A stretch of DNA of 64,000 nucleotides from an uncultured Veillonellaceae bacterium (GCA_900314825.1 OMWS01000005.1:36633-100632), one strand, 5' to 3'; positions 25,659 to 35,186 are shown, numbered from the stretch's first letter. The notes: a model not told the origin generated them from the letters alone. Numbers and translations: made by a program.

Positions 25659-27368
25659 TTATTGCTCTTGATATTGCTGTCCCAATGTGGTCGTCGTCGT
25701 ATACACGACGGCTTCGAACGGGCGCAAGGTGCCCGGCTCTTCATCAGCTTGCTGCGCGGATGGATAGCTGTCCGTCAAGAGGTTCATGCCGCGCACGAGG
25801 TCGGCGTCGTAGGACACCTGCTCCGCCGTGAAGTTCACGAGCGTGACCGTCGCTTCGGCACCGAGCGTGCGGCGGAACGCGTAGATGCTTTCGTCCTCCG
25901 TCAGGAGCTCCGTGTAGTCGCCGGCCGTCAGGCATTCGAGCTCGCTGCGGTACTTTGCGAGGCGGCGATAGTACGAGAGCACGGAATCCATGTCCTCGGC
26001 CTCAGCCTCGACGGTATGCGTGCGGTCGTGCTCGACCGGCAGCCACGGCAATCCGGTCGTAAAGCCGCTGTGCGTGCCGCGCGTCCACTGCATCGGCGTA
26101 CGCGCATTGTCGCGCGAGAAGCGGTGCACGGAGTGGAGCGCCGCCGCCTCGGTGTGGCCTTCGGCGAGCGCGCGCTTGTATTGGTTGTGCGACGAAAGGT
26201 CATTGTAGCACTCGATGGAGCCCCAGGTGACATTCGCCATGCCGATCTCCTGGCCTTCGTAAATAAATGGCGTGCCCCGGAGCGTCAGGAGCACCGTCGC
26301 CATCGCTTTCGCCGCGAGGTCGCGGTCCGCGCCCTCGGGGAGAAAATGATTGATGCAGCGCGGCTGGTCGTGGTTCTCGAAGAAGATCGGATACCAGCCA
26401 TTATTCGCCGTCGCCGTCTGGCTCGCCGTCAGCGCTTTTTTGAGCGCCGTCAGCGGCCACGGCTTCGCGTGGCACCAGACCTCTGCACCGCCCGGGAACT
26501 GGACATCCATATGGCTGAACTCGAACAGCATGTCGAACACGCCGTTCTCGCCGACCCATTTGTCGAGGTCTTCGGCCGGCACGCCGTTCGCCTCGCCGAC
26601 CGTGAAGATGTCATGGCCGTCAAAGACTTTTTCCTTGAACTCGTGGAGATAATCGAGGATGCCCGTCGTGTTCGCTTCCATCGCATGGATGTCGACGAGC
26701 CCATCGTTGCTGTCCGGCTGGCCGTCTTTGAACTCCGGCTTCTTGATGTAGACGATGGCATCGATGCGGAAGCCGCCGACGCCCTTGTCCAGCCAGAAAT
26801 TCGCAGCATCATACAGCGCCTGGCGCACGTCGGGGTTCGCCCAGTTGAGGTCCGGCTGCTGCGGTGCGAACGTGTGCAGGTAGTACTGCTGGCGCTCTTC
26901 GCACCACGTCCAGGCCGAGCCGCCGAAGATGGAGCGCCAGTTCGTCGGCGCGGAGCCGTCGGGCTTCGCATCGCGCCAGACGTACCAGTCGGCCTTCGGG
27001 TTCGTCCGGTCCTTTTTCGACGCGAGGAACCACGGGTGCTGGTCGGACGAGTGGTTGTAGACGAGATCCATGACGATGCGGATGCCCCGCTTTTTCGCCT
27101 CGGCGATGAGGCGTTCCATGTCCTCCATCGTGCCGTACGACGGATCGATGGCGGTGTAGTCGGCGATATCGTAGCCGTTGTCGACCATCGGCGACGGATA
27201 CACCGGCGTCATCCAGACGGCGCCGACGCCGAGCGTCTTCAGGTAGTCGAGGCGCGCCGTGATGCCGTTGAGGTCGCCCGTGCCGCTGCCCGTCGTATCG
27301 AGGAAGCTTTTCGGATAAATCTGGTAGACCTGGCTGGTCTGCCACCATTTGAGGGATTTTTTCATCAT
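25659..27368 (-). CDS. Intracellular GH13 alpha-glucosidase (oligo-1,6-glucosidase type)
   Basis: 569 residues from the first of two adjacent ATGs at 27368, with GGAGG eight bases upstream. It has no signal peptide, so it is cytoplasmic. GH13 motifs are complete: DLVYNHSS, GFRIDAIVYI (nucleophile), GEANG (acid/base) and ENHDQPR. QPDLNW marks the oligo-1,6-glucosidase/alpha-glucosidase and trehalose-6-phosphate hydrolase group. Next to a maltose-type PTS permease it should cleave imported alpha-glucosides. Whether it accepts 6-phosphorylated sugars, as TreC does, cannot be told from the sequence by eye. Confidence 0.9.
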   Translation of the reverse strand: MMKKSLKWWQTSQVYQIYPKSFLDTTGSGTGDLNGITARLDYLKTLGVGAVWMTPVYPSPMVDNGYDIADYTAIDPSYGTMEDMERLIAEAKKRGIRIVMDLVYNHSSDQHPWFLASKKDRTNPKADWYVWRDAKPDGSAPTNWRSIFGGSAWTWCEERQQYYLHTFAPQQPDLNWANPDVRQALYDAANFWLDKGVGGFRIDAIVYIKKPEFKDGQPDSNDGLVDIHAMEANTTGILDYLHEFKEKVFDGHDIFTVGEANGVPAEDLDKWVGENGVFDMLFEFSHMDVQFPGGAEVWCHAKPWPLTALKKALTASQTATANNGWYPIFFENHDQPRCINHFLPEGADRDLAAKAMATVLLTLRGTPFIYEGQEIGMANVTWGSIECYNDLSSHNQYKRALAEGHTEAAALHSVHRFSRDNARTPMQWTRGTHSGFTTGLPWLPVEHDRTHTVEAEAEDMDSVLSYYRRLAKYRSELECLTAGDYTELLTEDESIYAFRRTLGAEATVTLVNFTAEQVSYDADLVRGMNLLTDSYPSAQQADEEPGTLRPFEAVVYTTTTTLGQQYQEQ

Positions 27369-27544
27369 TGTGTTTTCCTCCGTCCACAAAACGGAAGCAT
27401 TACGACAAACGGCCGCCCTGCCTCACAGGCTCATGGCGACCGTCTGCCTTCCCGCTTCTGGGGGATTTAGGGAAATTGGGAAAAATGGGGTAAGGAAATA
27501 TATTTTCAAGCAATTTTTTGGGGGAAAATTGCCGAAAATCTGGA

Positions 27545-29662
27545 TCAGAACGTGATGACGTCGCTCTCGGCGCTCGTGACGGCGCCGTCCGCGGCTTTCT
27601 TCAGCTGCGGGTACTCGGCGGAGTTCGTGATCGCCATCATGACGATGTCATTGTAGCCGGCATCCTTGATGACCTGGCGGTCGAACTGGATGAGCTTGTC
27701 GCCGGCTTTGACGTGGTCGTTCTGCTTGACAAAGCACGTGAAGCCTTTGCCCTGGAGGTTGACCGTGTCGAGGCCGATGTGGATGAGGAGCTCGGCGCCG
27801 TTCGTGAAGCGCAGGCCGACGGCATGGTTGCTTTCCGCCATGACCATCGTGACTTCCGCGTCGGCAGGCGCGACGACCGTGTCCGTCGTCGGCTCGATGG
27901 CGACGCCGTCGCCCATCATTTTCTTCGAGAACATCTCATCGGGGACTTCGCTCATGTCGATGAGCTTGCCGCTGACGCAGGCTTTGATGCCCATAGCAAG
28001 CGTCTTGTCGGCCGCCGGGGCAGCGGGCGCTGCAGCGGGTGCAGGCTCTTCGGAGAGTGCGGAGACGTCGCCTTTCAGCAGCGCGTCGAAGTAGCCGCGC
28101 ACCTGCGGGACGTTCATGCCGACGATGACCTGGATGGCGTGGCCGTTCTTGACGAGGCCGTACGCGCCGGCTTTCGTGAACTTGCTCGGCGAGCCGACCT
28201 TGTCGGGGTCTGCGACCGTGACGCGGAGGCGCGTCGCGCAGTTCGTGACTTCTTTGATGTTCGACGGGCCGCCGAGGCTGTCGAGGTAGACGCGCGCCTG
28301 GATGGCAAGCTTGTTGCCGGCGAGGCCCAGGGCTTCCATTTCTTTCTTCGCCTTGTACTCGGCTTTCGAGAAGAGCTTGTCTTCGACGTCATCTGCCGTG
28401 CGGCCCGGCGTCGGATAATCTTTCTTCAGGATGAGGAAACGGAACACGAAGAAGTAAATGAAGAAGAACGCGATGCCGATGATGATCTGCATGATGTACG
28501 TGCCGGCATGATACTGGAACAGCGGGATCCAGTTCTGCACGAAGCAGTCGATCAGGCCGCCGCCGAAGTTGCCGGACAGGCCAAACGCGTAGAGGACCGT
28601 GGAAAGCGTTGCCGCGAGGACGGCATGGACAGCGTAAAGAAGCGGAGCAACGAAGAGGAACGTGAATTCGATTGGCTCGGTGATGCCGCAGAGGACAGCC
28701 GTGAGCGTGGCAGGAATGAGGAGCGCGGCCGTCTTTTTCTTCTTCTCTGGTCTAGCGCACATGTACATGGCGAGGGCTGCGCCCGGCAGGCCCCAGACTT
28801 TCGAAGAACCGTGGAGGGCGAAGCCGCCTTCCGGGAAAAGCTCGCTCAGGCTCTTCGCGCTCGTGGCGAAGTCCTGCAGATGCTGCAGCCAGTAGGCCTG
28901 AATGCCGCCGTCGCAGACGGCCGGGCCGAAGATGAACGGGAGATAGATGAAGTGATGGAGACCAGCCGGCAGGAGGATGCGTTCGGAGAACGTGTAGCAC
29001 CAGACACCGACGAGGCCGGACGTCTTGAGGAAGAACTGGAACTGCTCGATGACGTGCTGGACGGCAGGCCAGACGAAGCAGAAGACGAGCGCCATCGGGA
29101 TCATGATGGCGAAGCCGACGGCCACGACGAACGCCGGGCCTTTGAAGATGCCGAGCCACTCAGGAACTTCGGTATCATAGAAGCGGTTGTGGAGATAGGC
29201 GCTCACGCAAGCGATGAAGATCGCACCGAGCATGCCCATGTCCAGCGTCTTGATGTTCGCGATCATCGCGAGGCCCGTGCCCGCGCCGGCGTTCTGCGAA
29301 AAGTCCACTCCGAAGAAGTCGCCGTGCAGCGAGAGGAAACCCGAGATGAAGTAGTTGAAGCACATGTAGATGACGAAGGATTCCATGGCCGCACGGCCCG
29401 GCTCCTTCTTCGCGAAGCCGATCGGCACCGCGATGGCGAAGAGGATCGGCATCTGGGCGAACACCGTCCAGCCGCCCTGTTCGACGACGTACCAGAAATC
29501 GTACCAAACCGTACCTTTATCTGCGATCGATCCGAGGAGCATCGTGTTTTTGCAGATAATGGAAATTGCTACCGTAAGACCAAAGAATGCGAACAGGATG
29601 ACAGGCGTGTACATCGCGCCGCCAAACCGCTGCAACTCTTGCATGATGCGGTCTTTTGACAT
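27545..29662 (-). CDS. PTS alpha-glucoside/maltose-type permease, domains IICBA
   Basis: 705 residues from the ATG at 29662 (GGAGGGAAAGGA upstream); an open frame beyond it was rejected. The N-terminal 440 residues are the EIIC membrane domain, with QRFGGAMYTPVILFAF at the start and GITEPIEFTFLF as the sugar-site loop. This resembles MalP/GlvC transporters more than the glucose permease. EIIB carries phospho-cysteine C475 (TNCATRLRV). EIIA carries phospho-histidine H628 (LLIHIGLDTV) after an alanine/proline linker. It imports and phosphorylates an alpha-glucoside, probably maltose or an isomer, and is followed by the glucosidase and HAD genes. Confidence 0.92.
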   Translation of the reverse strand: MSKDRIMQELQRFGGAMYTPVILFAFFGLTVAISIICKNTMLLGSIADKGTVWYDFWYVVEQGGWTVFAQMPILFAIAVPIGFAKKEPGRAAMESFVIYMCFNYFISGFLSLHGDFFGVDFSQNAGAGTGLAMIANIKTLDMGMLGAIFIACVSAYLHNRFYDTEVPEWLGIFKGPAFVVAVGFAIMIPMALVFCFVWPAVQHVIEQFQFFLKTSGLVGVWCYTFSERILLPAGLHHFIYLPFIFGPAVCDGGIQAYWLQHLQDFATSAKSLSELFPEGGFALHGSSKVWGLPGAALAMYMCARPEKKKKTAALLIPATLTAVLCGITEPIEFTFLFVAPLLYAVHAVLAATLSTVLYAFGLSGNFGGGLIDCFVQNWIPLFQYHAGTYIMQIIIGIAFFFIYFFVFRFLILKKDYPTPGRTADDVEDKLFSKAEYKAKKEMEALGLAGNKLAIQARVYLDSLGGPSNIKEVTNCATRLRVTVADPDKVGSPSKFTKAGAYGLVKNGHAIQVIVGMNVPQVRGYFDALLKGDVSALSEEPAPAAAPAAPAADKTLAMGIKACVSGKLIDMSEVPDEMFSKKMMGDGVAIEPTTDTVVAPADAEVTMVMAESNHAVGLRFTNGAELLIHIGLDTVNLQGKGFTCFVKQNDHVKAGDKLIQFDRQVIKDAGYNDIVMMAITNSAEYPQLKKAADGAVTSAESDVITF

Positions 29663-29766
29663 TTCCTTTCCCTCCATTTTGTTCAAAAGAAGCAATCTCG
29701 AACATATTTTGCTTTCACGAACAATGATAATCTCTTTGCGATCCTTAACTTCCTGTTTCGGCTCGC

Positions 29767-29933
29767 TTCGGGAGTGCTGATGGGTGAGCCTGACCAGATT
29801 GCCGTAGATTTTTCGTCTGATCGAGGAGACAAACCGCAAGGCGTAGCAGCGCTACGTCGAGGATTTGTCGACGATGAGCAGGCGGAAAAGATGCGGTAAG
29901 ATGGTCGGAGCGAATCCCATCAGTACTCCCGAA
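29767..29933. mobile_element. 167-bp foldback (MITE-like) element in the PTS leader
   Basis: The ends are 18-base inverted repeats with one mismatch (TTCGGGAGTGCTGATGGG at 29767-29784; its complement at 29916-29933). The interior is also an imperfect palindrome, so the whole segment folds back on itself. It codes for nothing convincing. It lies 104 bases upstream of the permease ATG. It may be a miniature inverted-repeat element or a large regulatory RNA hairpin. The bases 29663-29766 carry the AT-rich permease leader. Confidence 0.65.
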
Positions 29934-29960
29934 CTAAGATATCTTATGGGTAAAGAATAC

Positions 29961-29994
29961 AAAAAAAGAGCCGCGAAATCAATAGTTTCGCGGC
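29961..29994 (-). terminator. Terminator of the ABC transporter operon
   Basis: Perfect 9-bp stem (29970-29978 with 29986-29994), 7-base loop, then in the minus direction CTC and seven T's. It is 33 bases past the stop of the last ABC gene. Confidence 0.92.
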
Positions 29995-30027
29995 ACTTGG
30001 GCACGGGTGCGCAGAGGGCGCAATTTG

Positions 30028-30831
30028 TTACATTTGGTGAACTTTGGTACGGCGCTCCATCTGGAAGAAATCGACGGCCAAGAGCGCTTTCGCGGCCTCG
30101 GAGCGCGGGTGCGCGAGGAGATCTCCTGTCGCTGCATCCTCGACCATCCGCCCTCCATCCATGACGAGGATGCGGTCGGCAGCCTCTGCGAGGAGCGGCA
30201 GGTCGTGCGTGATGAAGAGACAGGCGATCTGCTCTTCCTTCGTCAGGGCACGGATGAGCGTGACGATCTTGCCTTGGAGCGTGACGTCGAGCGCGCTCGT
30301 GACTTCGTCGCATAAGAGCACGCGCGGACGGATGGCGACGGCGCGCGCGATGGCCGCGCGCTGACACTGGCCGCCGCTGACTTCGAACGGGTAATGCGAA
30401 AGAAGCGCCTCCGGTAGCTCGACGGTGTCGAGGAGTTCTTTCGTGCGGCGCTCGATCTCCGCCCGTGACCAGCCGTGCGACCGCATCGGCTCGGCGATGC
30501 TCCAGCCGAGCGTCCGGCGCGGGTCGAAGGAAGCCTCGGGCTGCTGGAACACCATCGCAAGATGTTCGTAGCGCTCCCGCGCCCCCGGTTCTGTCGCATC
30601 AAATGTCTGCGCGCCGATGGACACGCTTCCGCCGTCCGCCGTCTCGAGCCCCGCGATGATGCGCGCCGTCGTGCTCTTGCCGCAGCCCGACGTGCCGACG
30701 AGGCCGGCGCACGCGCCCGGCTGGAGCGTGAAGCTCACGTCTTTGAGCACATCTTTCGCGTTGCGGCCTTTAAAAGATTTCACGAGGTGCGAAACCGTCA
30801 GTGCCGCGCTTTTCGTTTCGTTGTCAGCCAA
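30028..30831 (-). CDS. Peptide/nickel ABC transporter ATP-binding protein (second ATPase)
   Basis: 267 residues from a TTG at 30831 with GGGGGAGG nine bases upstream; it overlaps the stop of the first ATPase gene by eight bases. Walker A is GTSGCGKST, the signature is VSGGQCQRA, and Walker B LLCDEVTSALD follows. It belongs to the OppF/DppF/NikE group. It pairs with the preceding ATPase to energise import of a peptide-, opine- or nickel-type ligand. The longer reading frame from 30906 lies inside the neighbour and has no good ribosome site. Confidence 0.9.
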   Translation of the reverse strand: MADNETKSAALTVSHLVKSFKGRNAKDVLKDVSFTLQPGACAGLVGTSGCGKSTTARIIAGLETADGGSVSIGAQTFDATEPGARERYEHLAMVFQQPEASFDPRRTLGWSIAEPMRSHGWSRAEIERRTKELLDTVELPEALLSHYPFEVSGGQCQRAAIARAVAIRPRVLLCDEVTSALDVTLQGKIVTLIRALTKEEQIACLFITHDLPLLAEAADRILVMDGGRMVEDAATGDLLAHPRSEAAKALLAVDFFQMERRTKVHQM

Positions 30832-31609
30832 CCGCCTCGCCTCCCCCTGCTCCGATCCGCGGCACGGCGGCGATGAGTTCTTTCGTGTACGCCGATCGCG
30901 GCGCACGGAAAATCGCTTCGCTCGTGCCTTGTTCGACGACGCGCCCTTTTTGCATCACGAGGATCTCGTCCGCCATGTAGTACGCGACACCCATGTGGTG
31001 CGTGACGAGGACGAGGGCTGTGCCGTTTTCCTGGCAGAGCGCGAGGAGCTCGCGCACGACCTGGACTTGCGTGACGCTATCCAGCGCCGAGGTCGGCTCG
31101 TCGGCGAGCAGCACGCGCGGCTGCATGAGGAGCGCCGAGAGAATGCCGACGCGCTCTGACATGCCGCCCGAGAGCTCGAACGGATACGCATTTAAAACGC
31201 TTTCGTCCAAATGGAGCTTCGCGAGCAGCGGGCGCGCATGCGCGAGCAAATCTTCCCGCGACCAGCCCTTGTGGCGGTGGACGCTCTCAAAAAGCTCGTC
31301 GCCGACGCGGCGCACGGGACAGAACGACGCGCCCGCGTCTTGGAAGATCATCGAGAGCACGGGGCCGGCGAGCGCGCGGCGCTCGTCTGCGTTTTTCATG
31401 AGCAGGTCGTCGCCGTCGAGCAGAATCTTGCCGCCCGTGACCGTGCGCTCCTCGGACGGCAGGCCGAGGAGCGCTTTGAGGATCGTGCTCTTGCCGCTCC
31501 CGGACTCGCCGACGATGACGAGGACCGCGCCGAAGTTCAGCGAAAAGCTTACGTCGTGGACGACTTCTTCGCCTTCCCAAGCGATCGACAAATTCTTTAC
31601 TTCCAGCAT
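30824..31609 (-). CDS. Peptide/nickel ABC transporter ATP-binding protein (first ATPase)
   Basis: 261 residues from the ATG at 31609 (AGGTGG upstream). Walker A is GESGSGKST, the signature LSGGMSERV, and Walker B LLADEPTSALD, followed by the H-loop LVTHH. It is of the OppD/DppD/NikD type. The upstream-extended frame runs through the interspersed repeat at 31630-31798 and was dropped. The repeat separates it from the binding-protein gene, yet the operon order remains permease, permease, binding protein, ATPase, ATPase. Confidence 0.9.
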   Translation of the reverse strand: MLEVKNLSIAWEGEEVVHDVSFSLNFGAVLVIVGESGSGKSTILKALLGLPSEERTVTGGKILLDGDDLLMKNADERRALAGPVLSMIFQDAGASFCPVRRVGDELFESVHRHKGWSREDLLAHARPLLAKLHLDESVLNAYPFELSGGMSERVGILSALLMQPRVLLADEPTSALDSVTQVQVVRELLALCQENGTALVLVTHHMGVAYYMADEILVMQKGRVVEQGTSEAIFRAPRSAYTKELIAAVPRIGAGGGEAVG

Positions 31610-31629
31610 CTTCACACCACCTCCCCAAC

Positions 31630-31798
31630 GCCTCCCCCTCTGGGGGAGGTGCCGAGCGAATGCGAGGCGGATAAGCAGACGCACGGCGCTTTAGCGCCGA
31701 TGCGGTCGCTTATGCCGCTTGCGGCGAAGGAATATGAATGTAGTGACTGCGTTACCCTCTCCGACCCCTTCGGGGCCACCTCCCCCAAAGGGGGAGGC
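31630..31798. repeat. Interspersed hairpin-ended repeat, copy 2
   Basis: 169 bp. The left end is GCCTCCCCCTCTGGGGGAGG and the right end the inverted CCTCCCCCAAAGGGGGAGGC. The interior contains GGCGCTTTAGCGCC flanked by AAGCAGAC and GGTCGCTTAT, and GACCCCTTCGGGGCC. It sits inside the ABC transporter operon. Confidence 0.85.
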
Positions 31799-31819
31799 GT
31801 AATTTGAGAGCCCTCGACC

Positions 31820-33394
31820 TTACTCTTTCGCCAGTTCCGGCGTGATCTCGTAGTAGTCGGACGGATGCGCGGAGAAGCCTTTGACATTCGGCTTCATGAC
31901 GAACGACATGCGCAGGTGCGAGGCGTAGAAATACGCGCAGTCATCGAGGATCAGCTGCTCCATCTGGATGGCGATCGGCGTGCGGTTCTCCGCGCCGAAC
32001 GTGTTGCGCAGCTGCTCTTCGAGCGCTTCCATCTTGTCACTTTCATAGAAGCCGCGGTTGTACGCCGAGTTCTTCAGCACGTGCGTCGTGAAGTAGTATT
32101 CCGGATCGCCCGTCGGCGCGTTGACGTTCGCATTCGAGAACAGGTCGTATTCGCCCGTCTTGAGGAAATTCTTGTAGTTGTTCGTGGCGTTGACATCGAG
32201 CTTGATGCCGACGTCCTTGAGGTCAGCCTGCGCAGCCTCTGCGAGGAGCGGCAGCTCCTGACGGCTCGTGTACGTGAGGTAGCGGAGCTCGAGATTCTTG
32301 CCGTTCTTGTCGACGTAGCCGTCGCCGTCCGTGTCCTCGTAGCCTGCTTCTTTGAGCAGCGCCTTCGCGCCCTCCTTGTCAAACGGCACGGCATGGACGG
32401 CCTTGTCGCCGAACGGCATGGACGCGGGGAACGGGCCGACGGCCGGCGTGCCCTGGCCGTGCAGCAGGACGTTCGTGAAATTGTCCTTATCGATGGCCAT
32501 GGAGATGGCCTGGCGGACGCGCAAGTCCTTGAGATCTTCGTTCTTGAAGTTGAACGCAATCTGGTAGATGCGCGACGTGTCGACCTGGCTGACCTTGTAC
32601 TTGTCGTTATTCATGAAAAGTTCGAGGCTCGCATACGGGAGGCCCTGCACGGCATCGAGCTCGCCGTTCTGCATGGCCATCGTCAGCGTGTCGCCGTCCG
32701 TGATGCTCTTGACGATGACCTTGTCCATCTGCGGCTTCGTGTCGCCCCAATAGTTTTCATTTTTCACGAGGTCGATCTCCGTGTCGGAGACGGACGTCGC
32801 GACGTACGGGCCCGTGCCGACGACGATCTTGTCTTTTTCGCCGGCATCGACATCGATGATGCAGCCGTACGGATCCGAGAGATAGTTGAGCAGCGCCGGC
32901 ACTTTTTCCTTCGACTTGATGGTGATGGACTGGCCATCCGCCGTGATGGACTCGATTTTCAAATCTTTCGGGGCGCGGTCATGCTTCGCGAGCAGGTCGT
33001 CGAAGCATTTCTTGACCTCTTCGCCCGTGACCTTCTTGCCGTTCGAGAAGCAGATGTTGTCCTTCAGGTTGATCTTGATTGTGTAGTCGTCGATCTGCTC
33101 GTAGTCCTTCGCGAGCCACGGCTCGAGTTCCATGGACTCCGTGAAACGGAACAGCGTCTCGCCGATGCCGTAGCGCAGCGTCGACCAGCCGACGTACGTG
33201 TCGTGCGGATTCGTGCCGACGTTTTCGTTCGAGATGCCGTAGGCGACCGTGCCGTACGTGAACGTCTTATTGTCGCCGACCGCTTTCTGGCCATCGCCAC
33301 CGCCGCAGCCCGCCGTGAGGAAAGCCGCCGTCAGAAGCATGGCGATGCCGGCCCGCAGCTTGCGGGAGGCTTTGAAAGACTTCGTCAGTTTCAT
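31820..33394 (-). CDS. Peptide/nickel-type ABC transporter binding lipoprotein
   Basis: 524 residues with a lipoprotein signal: basic N-terminus, hydrophobic core and LTAGC lipobox with C30. The body matches family 5 extracellular solute-binding proteins (GTNPHDTYVGW, YEQIDDYTIKINLKDNI, FSNGKKVTGEEV). It should be anchored on the outer face of the cytoplasmic membrane and bind the ligand of the ABC importer. Nickel, opine-metal complex or peptide are all possible; no histidine pattern of a nickel site was identified. It is preceded by two permeases and followed by two ATPases. Confidence 0.9.
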   Translation of the reverse strand: MKLTKSFKASRKLRAGIAMLLTAAFLTAGCGGGDGQKAVGDNKTFTYGTVAYGISNENVGTNPHDTYVGWSTLRYGIGETLFRFTESMELEPWLAKDYEQIDDYTIKINLKDNICFSNGKKVTGEEVKKCFDDLLAKHDRAPKDLKIESITADGQSITIKSKEKVPALLNYLSDPYGCIIDVDAGEKDKIVVGTGPYVATSVSDTEIDLVKNENYWGDTKPQMDKVIVKSITDGDTLTMAMQNGELDAVQGLPYASLELFMNNDKYKVSQVDTSRIYQIAFNFKNEDLKDLRVRQAISMAIDKDNFTNVLLHGQGTPAVGPFPASMPFGDKAVHAVPFDKEGAKALLKEAGYEDTDGDGYVDKNGKNLELRYLTYTSRQELPLLAEAAQADLKDVGIKLDVNATNNYKNFLKTGEYDLFSNANVNAPTGDPEYYFTTHVLKNSAYNRGFYESDKMEALEEQLRNTFGAENRTPIAIQMEQLILDDCAYFYASHLRMSFVMKPNVKGFSAHPSDYYEITPELAKE

Positions 33395-33435
33395 AAAAAG
33401 TTCTCCTTTTCTCTACACACAACCCCTAAAAATTA

Positions 33436-34245
33436 TCACTTGCTGCGGACGTCGAGGACGTCGCGCAGCTTGTCACCCAAGAGATTGAACACGGCGACGG
33501 CGAGGAAGATCGCGACGCCAGGCGCGAGGATGACCCACGGCGCCGTCTGGAGCATGCTGCGGCCGTTGTTCATCATCGCGCCCCATTCGGCGGTCGGCGG
33601 CATCGCGCCGAGGCCGAGAAACGAGAGGCCCGCAAGTTCCATGATGATCGTGCCGACATTCAGCGCCGCCGTGACGAGCACGGGGCCGGCGATGTTCGGC
33701 ACGACATGGTCAAAAAGGATGCGCGGCGTGCCGAGGCCCGCCATGCGCGCCGCCTCGATAAACGGCGCGGTACGCATGGGCAGCACGAGGCCGCGCGCGA
33801 CACGCGCGTATTTCGGCCAGCCGATGAGCGCGAGCGCAAAGGCCGCCGATGTCAGGCCGCCGCCCAAGGCACCCGCGACGGCGATGGCGAAGACCATCTC
33901 CGGGAAGGCGAGGAAGACATCGGAAATACGCATGAGCACCGTGTCGAGCCGCCCGCCGTGGTAGCCGCAGAGCACGCCGATCAGGCTGCCGAACACGCTG
34001 ATGAAGACGAGAAGCCCGAGCGACGCGCAGAGCGTCGTCTGCGAGCCCATGATGACGCGGGAAAGCAGGTCGCGCCCGTAGCGGTCCGTGCCCAAAAGAT
34101 GCGTCGCATCCGGCGGCGCGAGCGCGATGGCGAGATTTTGCTCGTAGGGATCCATCGGCGTGAGGAACGGCGCGAAGACCGCAACGGCAAGCAACAGCCC
34201 TGCCAGCACGAGGTACGGCAGGAGGCCGTTTTTCATCCAGCTCAT
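33436..34245 (-). CDS. ABC transporter permease (DppC/NikC type)
   Basis: 269 residues, about six membrane segments. The N-terminal soluble stretch with DATHLLGTDRYGRDLLSRV is the typical OppC/DppC/NikC entry motif, and the EAARMAGLGTPRILFDHVVPN segment is the EAA cytoplasmic loop that contacts the ATPase. Its ATG overlaps the previous permease's stop by four bases, so the two permeases are translationally coupled and should form the transport pore as a heterodimer. Confidence 0.92.
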   Translation of the reverse strand: MSWMKNGLLPYLVLAGLLLAVAVFAPFLTPMDPYEQNLAIALAPPDATHLLGTDRYGRDLLSRVIMGSQTTLCASLGLLVFISVFGSLIGVLCGYHGGRLDTVLMRISDVFLAFPEMVFAIAVAGALGGGLTSAAFALALIGWPKYARVARGLVLPMRTAPFIEAARMAGLGTPRILFDHVVPNIAGPVLVTAALNVGTIIMELAGLSFLGLGAMPPTAEWGAMMNNGRSMLQTAPWVILAPGVAIFLAVAVFNLLGDKLRDVLDVRSK

Positions 34246-35186
34246 CCCTCCACCTCCCGGCTGTAACGCACGCGCGGATCGAGCGTATGATAGATGAGGT
34301 CGGCCGCGAGATTCACGCCAACGTAGATGATCGACATCCAGACGACATACGACTGGATGAGCGGATAATCGCGCATGAGGATCGCATCGACGGCCATCTT
34401 GCCGACGCCGTCCCAGAGGAAGATCGACTCGACGATCGCCGTGCCGCCGAGGAGCGAGCCGATGGACAGCGCGAGCAGTGTGATAATCGTGATGAAGGAC
34501 GATTTCAACACGTCACGCCACAGGATCCAGCGCTCCGGCACGCCGCGCGCCCGGGCCCCATCGACGTAAGGCTTCCGTAATTCCTCGAGCACGACGGCGC
34601 GGATCTGCCGCGTGTATTTCGCGCCCATGGCGATGGCGAGCGTGACGGCCGGCAAGACAAGCGTCTGTGCGCCGCCGCCCGTGCTCATGACAGGAAGCCA
34701 ACCGAGCTTCAGTGCGAAGATGTAAATGAGGAGCAACGCCACAAAAAAGTTCGGCAAGGAGTTGCCGACGAACGTCAAGAAACGGATGAGATAGTCAAAG
34801 AACGTATTCTGCCGCACGGCCGCGAGGATGCCGAGCGGGAGGGAAAACAGCATGGTCAGAGCAATCGACGCAAGCATGAGCTCCACCGTCGCCGGTAAGC
34901 GCTCCGCGAACGTGTCGAACACGAGCTTGCCCGAGATGTACGACCGTCCCATGTCGCCCGTCACGACACCGCCGAGCCAGCTGCCATATTGCACGAGGAA
35001 TGGCCGGTCGAGGCCGAGCTCGTGGCGCTTCTCCGCCTTCACTTCCTCCGATACGCCGCCCGTCTGCTCGTACATCACATCAACAGCGTCATCCGCCGCG
35101 AATTGCATCATACCGAACGTCAGGAACGTGATACCGATGAGGATCGGGATGAGCTGCACGAGGCGCGCAAGCACATATCGTTTCAA
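34242..35186 (-). CDS. ABC transporter permease (DppB/NikB type)
   Basis: 314 residues using a TTG at 35186, which has GGAGG eight bases upstream and gives the family-typical start (M)KRYVLARLVQLIPILIG. An ATG twelve codons upstream is possible but lacks a ribosome site. About six membrane segments, with GLDRPFLVQYGSWLGG after the first and the EAA-type loop DGARARGVPERWILWRDVLK. It is the first gene of the transporter operon, and partners the DppC-type permease. Confidence 0.88.
   Translation of the reverse strand: MKRYVLARLVQLIPILIGITFLTFGMMQFAADDAVDVMYEQTGGVSEEVKAEKRHELGLDRPFLVQYGSWLGGVVTGDMGRSYISGKLVFDTFAERLPATVELMLASIALTMLFSLPLGILAAVRQNTFFDYLIRFLTFVGNSLPNFFVALLLIYIFALKLGWLPVMSTGGGAQTLVLPAVTLAIAMGAKYTRQIRAVVLEELRKPYVDGARARGVPERWILWRDVLKSSFITIITLLALSIGSLLGGTAIVESIFLWDGVGKMAVDAILMRDYPLIQSYVVWMSIIYVGVNLAADLIYHTLDPRVRYSREVEG

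Noticed and set aside
29852..30367. 171-codon minus-strand frame overlapping the end of the second ABC ATPase
   Set aside because: Out of frame with the ATPase and crosses its terminator and the foldback element; arginine/alanine-rich without motifs.
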